A stretch of 64,000 bases of DNA, taken from NCBI GenBank assembly GCA_009760855.2, contig WPIO01000005.1:7660001-7724000 (forward strand). Direction: 5' to 3'. A program made the position numbers and the translations under genes. This document shows, piece after piece, positions 31,991 to 46,500 of the stretch. Origin of the DNA: Cristatella mucedo. Taxonomy: Eukaryota; Bryozoa; Phylactolaemata; Cristatellidae. Each line of letters begins with the position of its first letter. The stretch's first letter is position 1. Under the pieces are notes generated by a model. The model was not told where the DNA came from. It worked only from the letters and a program-made list of their open reading frames with translations, and did no database searches.

Positions 31991-32544
31991 TCTCGGTTTT
32001 CTTAATACTTGACTACTGTATTAGCAGGGCGACGAATAAAATTATTATCTTCAGTTTAGTTGGTTTAAATCCAAGAAATTTGATCATATGTTTCGAAATA
32101 AATGGAAATAGAATATTCCGGTTAATCGGCTCTACAAATACAAATTCTTAGCTTAGGCAACCACGACTTACTACACCCCCAAGCGGAACTGAAGCACCTA
32201 TTTCAGCCTCCACTAACCGCCAGATATTTCAGTTAGCTTGCATCCTCAAAGAGCTGAACATCTTTCTAAGCACTTTACAGCTGTAAAGAATCACGACCAA
32301 AGCTTCGTTCGCTACGATTTTTGCTTACAGAGGCTTTTCTCTGCGGCTCCCAACACTGGAACCCATTTCCACAACTCGGGGCAGCAACAGCCTTCCTGCT
32401 ACCGATAATGACACTATCTTTACTACAGCTGACCTATGCTGCGGCCTTTTTTGGCAAAGTTCTCATACTTCCAACATGGGACTTGAAAAAACAATGGTTT
32501 TCAAAAATCGTCAAATCCGCAGCTGCCTGCAATGTGATCGACGG
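31991..32544. other. No gene recognised
   Basis: Short open frames only, one of 124 residues at 32321 without recognisable motifs that runs into the repeat at 32545. Confidence 0.35.
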
Positions 32545-32690
32545 CCAGAGCGCTCGACAAAAAAAACAGGCGAGGTCAAAGCAGACTCGCTCGCCGAGGA
32601 CAAAAAATGGGAGGAGGCCATCGTTAGAAGCACTCACAAAAAATCTTCCGAACGACTGCTTCGGGAAGGCACTTTCCTACAATCCATTTC
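32545..32690 (+). repeat. Dispersed direct repeat, copy 1
   Basis: Shares AGGCTCGACCAAAAAAA-like start, CAGG(C/T)GAGGTCAAAGC, GTGGGAGG-type middle and CTTCCGAAC with 33867-34012. The copies differ by substitutions and small gaps. Confidence 0.55.
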
Positions 32691-33233
32691 ATTGATCCTA
32701 ATTTTGACCCCAACTAGCAAGAACTTGTCTTCTGCTAGTCGTGACTACACACCGTATGCAGTTGGCTTAAGTTGCTGCAGGGAGGTGAAGACAACCACAA
32801 ATTTAAAAAAAATTCTAATCTTGGTGGCAGATGCACTTGGATAGTAGCCCCGAGGCTTTGAAACTCAATTCTGCAATTATTATGCCCAATAGCAACACAG
32901 CTACAGCTGCCTAAAACAGCAGCTCTTTACCAGCAGTACCTTGCTACAACTGGTTAGTGACTCATGAACGTTAACTAGTTTTGTTGATTTGCTATGAGCC
33001 CTTAACGAGTATTGTCAGCCACATGCTAGCTGAACTTCAATTTCCCACGGTGAGCAGTCACCGTGCTCAGGGTCTGCTTGATTCAGCAACACATAATACA
33101 TGCAATCTATGCTTAAAACTATCCGCCTCTACCCTCCAGCTGTGCAAGCACTTATAATAGGCTATATAGCAACACGGCTTAGGATCTTTAAAGATCCAGC
33201 AGCAAAACCAACTGGGGCTACCTGTGTGTCACC

Positions 33234-33460
33234 GGCTATCTGGAGCAGCAAGCCCACTTAACCTCTTGTCACCGGCACCATGCCCATGGTTTGGTGTCGG
33301 TGACGTCAAAGGCTAGCTGACAGCCACCAACGACCTGCTTTGTGCTCGTTAGGCGATATGGAGCAGACAACCCACTCCAGCCATTGTAACCGGCCCGAGC
33401 CGGCCGGTGGGAGAGGACGACACCAATAGCTAGCTGACAGTAGCAAACGTCCTGCATTGT
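33234..33460 (+). repeat. Tandem duplication of about 120 bp
   Basis: GGCTATCTGGAGCAG...GCTAGCTGACAGCCACC and GGCGATATGGAGCAG...GCTAGCTGACAGTAGC are diverged direct copies, both containing a CACCGG-type and GTCCTGC(A/T)TTGT-type block. Confidence 0.55.
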
Positions 33461-33866
33461 CTGCCAGCACTGAAAAGCACACGACGAGCCAATGGAGACA
33501 GATTTAACAAGCATAAATTCGAACAGAAGACAACTATCTTTCGCCGAATTATTTAGCCTGCTACATGCACAAAATCGCTGCACTTGGGTGGTACCATAAT
33601 ACACAGCACCGGGCCCAAACGAACGGCGCCGTCGTCACTTGACCACCTGGCTCTGGCTCGCGCCTTTCGACGAAAGACTTGCACGCAAGCGCTGGGCACT
33701 CACATCGTTCGAGCTGCTGCAGGTGCACTGTGAGCAGAAGCCCTTTTGCTGGACGACGGATGGGGGTGGTTAGGGTGGTACAAGTCAGTCACTTCCAGAC
33801 CAGCCAATCGACCAAGGTCAAGCAAAGAAAGAGTGGAGTCGAGCATCGGCCGAAAAGGGGTCGCCG

Positions 33867-34012
33867 ACCAGAAGGCTCGACCAAAAAAAACAGGTGAGGT
33901 CAAAGCGCAGACGAGAGAGACTTGCCGTGGACAACCCACGGGGGAGTCATCGTGGGAGGCACACATGAAAAGTCTTCCGAACCACCACTTCAGGAAGACC
34001 CCCCTGCATTCT
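33867..34012 (+). repeat. Dispersed direct repeat, copy 2
   Basis: Second copy of the 32545 repeat, 1.3 kb away in the same direction, ending CTTCCGAACCACC...GGAAG. Together with the duplication at 33234 it suggests an unclassified non-coding repeat family. Confidence 0.55.
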
Positions 34013-34325
34013 CCTATGGCATGGTGGCATACAGCAGCAGCAAACTACCGTTGATGAGCCACAGCTCACTCAAGGCAGTGAAGCACCACACAACGATAGG
34101 GGGCACCACCATCGAGGACTTGCACGATGCTATTCAGCAGCATCCCAACGAGCAGCTAAACTGCGACACAGACAGAATAAGTCTGGCTAGCATAAGGGCA
34201 GCGTAGGTTATCTCTACTGTCGCCAATGCATTGTTCCTTTCAAGTACGGAAGCAGGTTTTGCGAAAGTTCTGCAGCTGCCACTGGGAGAAGGCGCTCGAG
34301 CAATGAGCATCTGCACAAGGTGCAG

Positions 34326-34507
34326 CTAAATGGCGTAGTCAGCTCCTTCCTGCACGTCGGCAATGCGTCCACTACGATAGTCTTCAAGGCGGCGCATGAT
34401 TTGTTCTGCTAACATTTTGATCCGCTGGTAGGGACGAGAGTCGGTCAGCAATCGGGTGAGCAGCTCCAAACCACCTTCGGCACAGAGTAAAGGGCAATAC
34501 TTGGAAG
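34326..34507 (-). CDS. ZER1: ZER1 terminal exon
   Basis: Acceptor TGTTTGTAG. Encodes SKYCPLLCAEGGLELL and a helical tail ending DYAI before TAG 34326-34328. No clear AATAAA was seen just downstream. Confidence 0.9.
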
Positions 34508-37500
34508 CTACAAACACAGCAGACAGCAGTTAGGAGACGAATGAGGCAATGCATGCCCATACTGTGACAGTCTATATTCCAATGTAGCTCCAGTTTGCCT
34601 ACCAGGTTCTAAGTAATATATGTATGTATAAGTAATATATGAAATGCGCACGTACAGCGAACATTCGCAAACACTGTCTCTACATACAATACTTCCTCTT
34701 ATCAACAGAAATCGACAAGTTATAAGCAGACAGTGTCGATATGATGGCAACAACAAACAGAGGTATTGTGTTCTCAATCCCCAGGCTGTAATGTGCTGCT
34801 ACCACCGTAGGTTTAACATAGACTATTGCTCCAATGAAGAAGGCACAGCGCATTGCAAATCTTGATCATGCATGCAGCGTTATCAACTGGTTAAGCTACG
34901 CAAAAACCTTACATACCAACCCAACCACTATTATAAGCATGGCAATCAGTATTATGTGCACGGTTCGGTTTCTATCAAGTCGAGAGGAGCTGAAATGTAG
35001 CTAAGCTCGACGTGGCAGCCACAAAGAATACACAGTGCACAGCCACAAACAGCACCTAGAACTGTTGACCAGGTGCTGTGGCATGCCAAGCCTGCTTAGT
35101 CAGTACTAAGCACCATGCAAGGGTGCCTGATCAGGTGCACTCTACGTCATTCCATTGGTGCGAAAAGTCAAATAAAAAATTGCATACGATCTGAAGGCAT
35201 GACAGCGAGGCTTGTTTGCCTTACTAATTTAAAAAATCTTACCATAAACGTTAGTAAGATTGCACAGTGCCCACACTGCCCAGTGCTGCGCCTGTGGTGT
35301 GTGGTAACACTGCACTATCTTCAGAATAGGTCCAAATGACCTGAAAGAGAGAGGGGACATTTTAATAAAAATCCCTCACGTGCAAAAATATCAAACCATG
35401 CTAAATTACAATAATCACCTGAATTTTGGGACAAAATTAATACCTAATGCTTCAACCGAAACCACAAGAAAGACTCCTACATAAAACACCGATCTTAATT
35501 TGTTTAACATATAACCCATTTTTCCTTTTGCCATTCCCTTATTTTTGTCCCTTAACCACTTAACTGACAAGTGCCCGAATTGCAGCAGCAGCACATCACC
35601 TATAGTTGATGCTACGCCTAGCGTTGAGATCCCAGCGATCGATCGCCTTCTGAAGCTGATCTAACACGTCGGCACGGGTTGGGCTATTGATCTTCCACAC
35701 AGCATCTCCATCAGAAAGTATATGCGACAGTACACCAGCTGCATTGTAGCTTACTTCAATTCCATCCATAGTGCAATTAAGGAGAGCGCTACAATAACGA
35801 AATATGGCTGATGATACATATACTTGCAGTCACTATAACTTGGTCAGAATAAATAATGACCGGCGACAGCACATTAAACGACGTACAGCTCACCTAAAGA
35901 GTGCAATGTATTTGTCTTGGAGAAGACTTGACCTCAAGTCACTGACTTCGGCAACATTACCCTGAAAAGACATCAATTTATCACGACAATAACGTCTAAG
36001 AAAAATTTGGAGCAGAAAGCATGATTACTCTGCCCAGGCCTACTTACCAGCAACCCCATCATGTTGCGCAAGAGAGCCTCGCGTGTGGGGAACATCTGAA
36101 ACATTGCATTTCGGTAACTATGGTAAGGTCATAACAGTGCTCTTGACATTGCATAGACAATAAGCACACATTTAGAAATACATGCCACAATGGTGACAAG
36201 GGCAGGTCGTCGAACCCTAACAAATATACTATTTCAAACACACCCAACAAGACTGCACAATCGGTTATGGGTAAAGCAAAATAAGTTTCAAAAATCGGCT
36301 ATCACAACCATTGAGCTCTTGCCAGTTCTGGCAGGAGCTCAAACACAACCGCATCTGGTGGGAATTCCCACATGGAGTAAAAACTTGCCTCACCATTGTG
36401 CAATCACAGCAACCAAGTGACTACAATCAGGTCACCAAAATGCAACGGCAGTTAATAGCAAAGCAAAATACAATGTATCCTGCTGCAACTCCACAATGCC
36501 AAAAGGACCAAGAGGGTATTATGCAGAAGAATATGCTATAAACCACTCGCAACCTTAGCGGCTTTTGGTGCGAATACGGTAGCCAACAGATTTCCTATCG
36601 TGCAACAAAGAGAGATAGATTAAGAAGCATAGCTGACAGCTGATTCAGGAAGGCAGTTGAGGAAGTGAGTGGCGATGGAGTTACTTCAAAAAATAGCTTG
36701 AAAGAATGAGCACTAGACGGCAGCAAGAGAGATGTCCTTACATAAAATGAGTTCCACAATCTAGGACCTGCAAAGCAAACACTTCTGTTGCCAACGGCCT
36801 TTGAGTAGAGGAATGGCACAGCCAATTTATTGTCCGAAGAGGACCTGAGGGCACGAGGAGGGTTAGACTGATAATAATAATAATGCACTTGATAAAGCCC
36901 CCTCAGAGAACTTAATCTCTTTCTAGGCGCTTTACATTAGCTGCAAAGTGATATGCAATTGAATAGTAAGTAAAATCATGCTTGAAAAACAAACAAAATG
37001 AATAATATGGTTAGGGGTGACATGCACAGGGTCAGCATGCAAATGTGGTTAGTGGCAGCATGCACAGTGTCAGCACGCATAAGCACATGAAGGACGAATC
37101 ACAGGGGCCCACTAAATGCTGTCCTAAATAGGTGTTTTTAAATTCTTTTTAAATGTGGTCAGGTCAGGGGATGTTCTGACGCAGGTCGGGAGGGAGTTCC
37201 AGGCTTTGGGAGCATACGAACTAAATGCACGGTCTCCAAAGGATTTGAGGTTTGTACGGGGTATTTGTAGACTGTTGGATTCCGAAAAGTGGGTGGTACG
37301 ATGCTTGGCCTGATGGGGGAGTATATCTGAGAGATGCAGCAGTTCAACTAGGTATGACGGATAAAAGTCATGGCGGGCTGCGTGGGTCAGAGTAAAAATT
37401 TTGTCCTGTTGAAGTTGATCCATCACAAGTCTTGCAGTAAAGGAGACACATGGCTGAATTTCTGGCATTTGTTGACTAGCCTTGCAGTCGTATTCATTTT

Positions 37501-40500
37501 TTATCAGCAGAGGCTTACTGGCTTTATTTGGTAACCAAGCCAAAACTGAGTGAGCCAGCCTAGACAGAACTAGGGAGCTATTAAGACTTGTGGCAAACCG
37601 CTATGGTTTGATAAAGGTCGCACTACAGCATCACCACCTGAAGAGCAAAATCTCCTAGTCTAGCTACACACCTAGGGTGGTCTATAAGTATGAGCTCGGT
37701 TTTAAGTCTTTAGTTTAAGGAAATTGGCCGACATCTAGGATCGAATGTCTGCAAGGTAAGCATTCAGCTTACCAGTCGCTGAAGCAGAGCCAGACAATTT
37801 CAACAACAAATACAGCTAAGTATCGTCAGCATAGAAATAATGGCCGATGCAGTGGGTCCGAATTTTTCGAGATGCTTGCTATCAGTGGGGAACTGCAAAT
37901 AACCAATAACGGCTCCTTATAATAATAATAACACATTTGATAAAGTGCCTTCGGATAACTCCATACTTTTATAGGCTCTTTACAATTGCTGCAAAGGAAG
38001 CACGATCGAATGGTTAGTGGTAGCATGCTCAATAAACAAGAACAACATGGTTAGGGGTGCCTTGCACAGGGGGTCAGCATGCAAGTGTGATTAGTGGCAG
38101 CATTGAGGACATCAACAAGTGACTGGTCTACAGTATAAGATGCGAAAACCACGTGTCACGTCTTGAATGAGATCGGACAAGTAAGATTCCAACATTGCCA
38201 GTGCAGCATTTTCAAGATTAATCGCTGTTCTCAATGGTTCACATAGAATATCTTGATCAATAGTGTCAAACGCATCTGATAGATCATAAGGACCATTGCA
38301 GTGACATGACCACCATCATGAATGCTGAGGATTTCGTTGGTCACTAGGAAGCATTTTCAGTGAAGTGACTTCGCTTGAATCAAGACTGATAATTTCTAAA
38401 ATATTCATTCTTGACAATATGTTCCACAAGCGGTTTTTCGATCATCTTTTTGAGAATCTTTGGCAAAAGAAGGAAGAATTGAGACTGTGCAGTAGTGTGC
38501 AAGGACCTTAGAATATAAACTAGGCATGAACGAAGGTCGACGTGAAAGACTTTGGAACGGTCCCTTCAGCCACTGAAGAATTACAAACCTGAATTATAGC
38601 AGGACTAGCTTATCTACTACTAAAGACCAGGGGGATCTATAGGGCCATCTGGTCACAAGACCTTTTTACTAAACAATCGGGCTTACCATTTCGTCACCAG
38701 TAAAATCAAACATTTTCTAAGGGAGGTACCAGGTTTCGACTATTAGTCAGTGGCAGCTTCATGAAAGCAGGAAGACATTAATTTCTACATGTAAGTACTT
38801 CTTTGCTGAGTGCTCTGAAATTGCGAACGATATAATCAACGAATTGAATTGACAGGCTTCCTTTTCAGCATATCTACAGTACCTAAAAAGCGATATGGAT
38901 TTCTCAGGGTACTAGATAAACCGTTTGTAATTAAAGTAAAACCAAACATTGTGTTTTTTATCGCCAACATCATACTTCTGAAGTCAATGTTATTAGTTGC
39001 CGTCTTCAACCATTCTTTTATGCATTTGGTAACAACTAGGCGGTGGAAAATTTGAAGATTCTGGTGAGAAACCAGAAATTCTATGATAAGCATACGAGCC
39101 TATGCAGAGGGGTGTTAAAATCGATTCGCTAACAAGTGAGAAAAATCTAACCACTGATGCTTACCTCGTTGCACTGCAGAAACAATGACATGCCTTCAGC
39201 TTCTTCTTCGCCAACCATGAACCGATGGCAATTTGAAGCTGCTTCGTCTGTTAATAAAATCAACTTCATTTTACTATACGATCGATAGCAAAAGCTGTCA
39301 GCACCTATATTTCCATTCCACATGTCTTTCTCTTTCTCCCTAACTCATGTCTTTCTCTTCCTCTTCTTCCTCACTCTGACTTACTGAAAGTCACCACCAT
39401 CTCCATTCAATAGTTCTTTCTTAACAAATTAAAGAACCATACAACTTTAAGGGTGACTTACAACGTACATAATCACAAGTCTTCAGGCACACGCGAACAT
39501 ACTATCTATTCAATCAAACTGCAAGGCAACAATCTGCATCTTACCAGTTATGTTCCACAAAGTGCTCCAGGCGAACTCGAGGACTTCATCACCTTCCCGA
39601 CGTTTTAATTTTTCTTTTATCAACTTCAACATTATCTAGCAGAGAAAATATTAGTTGAAAACACTGCCCCAAAATTAAGCACGCAGTAACAAACTTCTGC
39701 TGCAGATGCTAGCACATGCACATTTACAGCTATACAAAATAAAATGCTCTTCGATAATGAAGCCAAGATCCATAAAATCTGAATATCAGCTGTTCTTACC
39801 TTGACGGCACCTTTTTCACCAACAAGCAGTTTGTCGTTGTTATCAACACGACACACGAGACTATTCAGAATATATATAGAAATGCGCTGTATAAATTCGT
39901 CTGTACCCGGATCACTTTCTTCTATGACTGACAGCAAAAGCCGGACCAGATCCTCATAAATAAACATCTAAAATTGCAATACAATAAGTTAATATACATG
40001 CATTGTTCCTCTTCCATCCCCTGCTGGCGGCATTCTCTTTTAAAAAGATGATGCAGGTTAGCCAGCAACAACTAAATATCCGGCAATTGTAATGAAATGT
40101 AAAAGTGTTGAATGAAAATACAAATTATTTAAGCATATACAATAATAATTTTTAATAATGTAACATTAATGAACTCTGTAAAATTGCTGTCAAGATTGAT
40201 TATATACAGTATTTATATTCTAAAACAAATAAGTTAGGTTTAAGAGCAAATAAATCCAAATAGTCGGGACTGCTGTGGATGAATAACGACCTTAGCAAGA
40301 AAGCTGACGTATTCTCTTTGCCAGTTTTTCCAGATCTATCGGCAGGGCTTATTATTATCAAAAAGCCCTTTATGGGCACCTATCATCTCACCTTGGCATT
40401 ACTAGCACTCCATCGCAATGGTTTAGGTTCCAACTCGATGGGAGATTTCAGAGCCTACACGCAAACGGCCCGTTGTTCCCGGCCTTAGCCTTGGAGGAAG

Positions 40501-43500
40501 AGGCCCCCCACTTAAGGTTGTTGAGTTTGAGCACTGCCTCAGGCAAGTCTTTATTGCCCACTGCAAACGGGGTGATGGCCACTAAGACCCTTCTGCCCCT
40601 ATATACAGGAGGGTGTTGTATAAGCTGACCGTTACTTTTTCTTCGGTTGCCCTGCTGACTCACGTATGGTTCTCACATTATCTTCGTGTGAAATAAAGTC
40701 TGTTGGCTACTGCATGCACACCGAAAGCAGCCTTGAATTCCCTTGCATATTACCCACGTAGTCCAAACAGCTTTATGGAGCTAAGGACAAAGATTTATAA
40801 CATGACGACATGAATAAGGCGATCCATTCGATCACCCTACCTTCCAGCAAGTAGAGCTCTCACAACTCCCTGGCAGGTGGAACTGTAGACATTTTCACTT
40901 GGATAGAAACAGACACTCTTAAAGAAAACGACATTACACCAACTCGTAACCAGTTATGAGCAAATTTAGTATTACTTTAGAAAGCACAACCCTCTTTGCT
41001 GTAGCGTCTGCAAGCAATTAGGGTGAATTGCACACAAGTAACATTTCACTAGATGACAACATCAGCTCCAGAGTATAGTCTAGTTACTTTTAGCTCTGTA
41101 GCATTGCAAAACTCTAGGCTTACTTAATTAGACACCACATCCAAGCCGGTCCATGCATTTTTGATATCCCATCAAGACTTCTGTAATTCACTATTCGCAG
41201 GTCATCCTGCCGGTGCAATTAGTGATTGCAGTTGGTACAAAGCTCAGCAGCTACGCTTGCCTGCTGTAAACGTCATAACTTCCTGTTCATTGCACCTCAT
41301 ACCTGCACTGGGTCCCCATCAAGCAGCGTCTGGACTTGACGCTTTTGTAACTCATATTTAGGTGCCTTCACTATCTTGCCCCGATCTATCAAGCAAAGCC
41401 TGGGCAAGAAATAGCTCTTTTTTGTATGCTGTACTGCCTGCCCTTCTGACTTAAGTTATTTAGATGCACCTCAAACCTACTTAAACTCCTTAGCAAACAG
41501 TGCCTCCAGTTCAAATGCTCCACAACCGAGAGATTCGTTATCGGCTGATGTCACTATAACGGTTGACTTGAAATTTAGAAAGTACAGAACTGCTACAAAA
41601 CGCTTGTTCTTTATATATCTGTTTGCACCGTCTTTTGCATGCTTACGAACACTGAAATTGTTCATGTTATCACTAACCAGGTCTAATCTCGGAATTCAGA
41701 GAGTTATGTCAATGGAAAACAATCACTCAGTGACCCTTTGACTTATGGGGTGCCCGGGATTCAGTTTTAGGTACACTCCATTTCCCAGTTTATACTCTCC
41801 CACTTGCCGATATAATCGTCAAACACAATCAAGGCTTTAATTTGTATGCTGACGACACACAAGCTGTACCAGTGCTTTTATCCTTTTCTGCCTTCAAGCA
41901 TCTCAAGCTCTGAGCTATGTAGCAACATGCATTGCTAAAATTCGCACTAGAATGAAAGCAAACTCTCTGAAATTATATGACGACAAGACCGACTTACTAA
42001 TTATGAGACGATCAAGTGTTACACAGAAACTGTAAAGCCTTATTCTTCAAATAGGCTCTAGCAGCTTATCTCCAGTAGCCTCTGTCAAAAATATGGGTTC
42101 CTCTTCCAAAATGCAACCACTAGATGAACACATAAGCTCCACAGTCAAATCAGCATACTTTCACCTATGTAACATCCCAGAAATTAGTACTTGCTCGGAT
42201 AAGGACACCCCAGCCAAGCTGCCCATGCATTCACCTGACATCAAGACTACACTGCATTTACTCCTAACTTTTAGGTCTTCTTTCGCGTGCACTAACAAGC
42301 TTACAGCTGGTACCAAACTCAGCAGCTAGGATTATCCGTTGTAAACCTTGCTATTGCCACATTACACCACTACTCAGCAATCTGCATTGACGGCCTATCA
42401 AGCAGTGTATACACTTCAAGATAATAAGAGTCAATTTGAGATAGTACCCTCAGAGAACTCAATCTCCTTCTTGGCACTTTATATCTGCTGTACAGGAATC
42501 GCGATCGAATAGTTAGTGGTAGCATGCTCCTTAAACAACAAGAATAATATCATTAGGAGTGACATGCACCGGGTCAGCATGCCCTCACCTTTACGCTCTC
42601 CCATACTCACTTAGTCTGGCATACCTATCTGAATAACTTACAATTTCGGCACCCTACCACAACACCTACTATTGAGTCTCTGATCGATTATTTGTGCCCT
42701 AACCAAAGTAATATTCCTCGGACACCGTGCCTCCAGTTATTCTGCTCCCAATGGTAGGAACTTACTGCCGACGGAATTCACATCATCTCACGATTTCCTA
42801 GCACTAAAAAAGAAGCTGAAAACATAGCTGTCCACACACCCTTTGCTCTTTACAAGTATTTGCCCTTCTAAGAGGTTGCTTGTCTTGCAACTGTGTACAT
42901 CATAACTACGGGCAACAGTGACATGCTTTTGCTTTGCCCCTGGTGGACCTGTCATTGCTCTTGTGTACTCTTTTGCCTGAGTGTTGCTAAAAGGGGCCAA
43001 ACTAACCAGCTTTTGCATGCTAGCTTAAGTAAGATACCTTACTTTAAATTAAACACTGGTTATTACTTCTCTTGCAGCTAGCTGTGAAGCACTTCAACAG
43101 AGATCTAAGTTCTCCTATGACAACATACAAAAGATAGTCTGACTGTTAACCAATTGACACGATTCCTTTCCAGAATATGTAAAGTGCAGAGAAAAAGATT
43201 CAGTTATCTAGTGGCGCTATCAAATGATATCACAGGTAAGGGGCTTGGCCCAATTGCCTCCTTGCTTGTGAACCAGACCCTACAAATGACTTAGTTAAAT
43301 GAGCTGAGGGTGGTTGAGTGAAACATGTTGCTGACATAGCACCTGCAACTTGTGCTATAGTTACTTTGTTAGTGTAGATGGTTTCCGTCTGTTGTCTTTT
43401 TTTGAGTGCCAATTGGCCTTGTGGACCGTTTGTCATGATAAGTACAGGCTGACCATTGAAAATACCAAATTTAGTCTGAAAGGATGCGATAGATGGCAAA

Positions 43501-46500
43501 TATAGGATTATGGGATGGCCCAGTTTAGATACCAAAGGTTGTGCTTAGGTTTAAAGCACACAAGACTGTTCTTTCAGTTCGAGTGACATACTGATTACTC
43601 TTGATCATTGTATCCTTGCCTCAGCGATTAGGCATAGTAGAGTTTCGACGCAGCTGAAACTAAGAAAAATAAAGGTTTGCAGCAGGCAATGGTATATTGC
43701 CTACCGCACTGGTGAAACCTAAGACAAAGGCCGTAAAATTCAGCATCCTACCTCTCATACCACCCGAGTTTAGGCATTAGAACTAACAAAGTCGGCTGGT
43801 AAGCCCACGGTAATTTGACAAGTTTGACTGACAAGATTGCAAGACGGTTCAATAAGTGGCCAAGTGATTCGTGACAAAATATTTTGAATCCCAATTTCAA
43901 TATTTCATGCAGTAGCACTCGACCATGCCGTTTGCACTTTAGTCTAAGTTTTTGCACGACAGTCCCACAACTACAGAATGCTGTAATGAATATGGTGAGA
44001 CTTCTGAGGAAGGAGCGAGATTTGCAGTCTCTCTCACAACCAGAGATACCTGGGGATGATACAGCGGCCTCCAGTGTACAACACAAAGTCCTGACATAGC
44101 TATAATAAAACAAGTTATCATTCAGGTATGCATAGTTGATATTAATCTCTATATAAAAAAAAAGATGTGTCCGATGGCTCAGAAGCCCACCTGAAACATA
44201 GCCGATCGTTTTCTGAATGACCAAATTACCATAAAAATCTTTCATAATTCCGCGTGAGAACGATAGAATTTCAATGAATTATTAACTTCAAAGTGTCTAC
44301 CCCCTTATATAATCTTTGTGTAGGATAGAATTTCAATGGATTATAACCTTCAAAGTGTCCACCCCTTATATAATCTTTGTGCAGGAACTTTTCCGAAGTG
44401 AAAATGGATCAAAATTGTGAACCAAACCTAGAGTAAATTAAGGACTAAGTTAACTTGCAATTATAGACACTTTCAAAAGCAGCTAAATTCATAACCATGA
44501 CAGCACAGTGACACCTACATGTCCATTTTTTATTTGCTTCTAGTGTCAGGCATTGGCTCAAATGAAGTGTTCTGTGCATTCAAATTTAATCCCAGCACTC
44601 TTGTCATTATTACTGCACAGTTGTGTACACAGGCTCATCAAATTAGATTACACAAGACTATATCTAGTTATCTACAGATACACGAATCATGATTAATCAA
44701 ACGGCTGTTTGCACTTGCAGGGGAGGGGGCGGCACACTTTCGCTGATCGAACCGAGTAATGTTTGCCGAGCAAGAGCAGGCAGGATTGTCAGTTGGTAGG
44801 CAGAAACGCCTGTCCATGAGTGGGTGTGCTACATGTTCAATGGCAGTGCTATATCTCTAGGTGGATGGTAGGTGCTCGACATACAGCTGAATCAAGCGGT
44901 CACCAGCGATAGGTAGATATCAGTCATATTTCCTGGGCACAAAACATGCGCCCATAATTTCTACATTGAATTGCACGGGCTCTATACTAGCATACACAGT
45001 AAATACCGATAGACGAATCAAATCAATCAAACTGCTTAAAGACACCGCCTTTGGAAGCAGTCGTCGAGATTGAGCTACAGAATATTACAGCACACTTAAT
45101 GCAAGCTGGATGCTTACCACATCTTCTGGTATAGTGAAATGGCAAAGCGTAAGAAGGCCATTGCGTAGCATCTACAGCAGTAACATACCAATGACAGACA
45201 ATAAAGAAGAAAACACGTGATAACAACATTGTACACAAACATGCAGTAGTTGAACAGTCCGTGCACAAGCACAAAGAAGAGCAAATCATGCCAATCCAAA
45301 TACCAGTTAGTTTAAGATGGGCTCAAGTTTTGTCAATAGCTACGATTTCGGTATTATTGTAATTTATTTATTATTTGTCATTTATTCCAAAAGTTAGTAG
45401 CACCCACGTGCATGTACGAACGTGGTAAATCTAAGCTGCGATTTAGTTAAGGAAATTTGTGGAGCTGGAGAGCCGAGAAGGATCAACACAGTGGTACAGC
45501 TACATGCTGTCAACACAGTGGTACAGCTATATGCTGTGCGCATAGATATTTTAGCCTTAGCTGTACTTAGCGTTTGCATCAAAAAAAGGTAGTGCATACA
45601 TTTTGAAAAGTATCGGATCTAGAAAAGACCTCTGGGGTACCTATCACTTTATAGGTTCTTTGTTAGCCGTTGATATCTATAATAATAATAATAATAATGC
45701 ACTTGATAAAGCGCCCTCCGGGAACTCAATCTCTTTCTAGGCACTCTACATTTGCTGCAAAGGGAACGCTATTGAATGGTGAGTAATATCATGCTTGATA
45801 AACAACATGAATAACATGGTTAGGGGTGACATGCACTGGGTCAGCCTGCAAGTGTGGTTAGTGGCCGCATGCAGAGTCATTACACATAAGCACATGAAGG
45901 ACGAATCACAGGGATCCACTATATGCTGTCCTAAATAAGTGTATTTAAGTTTTTTAAATGTGGTCAAGTCAGGGGATGTTCTGATGCAAGTCAGGGGTGA
46001 GTTCCAGGCTCTGGGAGGATACGAACTAAATGCACGGTCTCCAAAGGATTTGATATTTGTACGAGGTATTGGTAAACTATTGGATTCCAAAAAGCAGGTG
46101 GTACGATGCTTGGTCTGGTGGAGGAGTAGATCTGAGAGATAGGCTGGAGCCAAAGAATAAAGTGACCTAAAAAAGTGAGCGACAAAACCTTGAAGTCAAT
46201 CCGTTGCTTGACTGGTAGCCAGTGCAGGCCGGCGAGAAGTGGTGTGATGTGGCAACTGCGACGCTCACGACAGACAAGCCTAGCTGCAGATGCGACACCA
46301 ACTGTAAGTGCCTGAGTGCATAGGCTGGTAGGCCAAAAAGCAGTGGGTTACAAAAGTCAAGACGGGATGTCACAAATGCATGGACCAATTTAGATTTAGT
46401 GTCTCCGCCTAAACAAGCCCGAATTTTAGCAATATTATGTAGCTGCAAGTAGGCAGACTAGACTGTGATGTGGTCGTCCAATAAAAAGTAACTTTGGAAC

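Larger units (their letters stand above)
36595..38900 (-). mobile_element. LINE family B copy carrying two nested family A inserts
   Basis: Read on the minus strand: RT finger/palm pieces at 38900-38110 (LPKILKKMIEKPLVEHIV, then DLSDAFDTIDQDIL), the palm YADDT region at 37910-37340, and the C-terminus at 36870-36595 (LRSSSDNKLAVPF, GPRLWNSF). The pieces are separated by family A 3' ends at 37916-38105 and 36872-37336. The whole lies in the ZER1 intron between exons ending 39165 and starting 36095. Frames are heavily broken. Confidence 0.68.
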
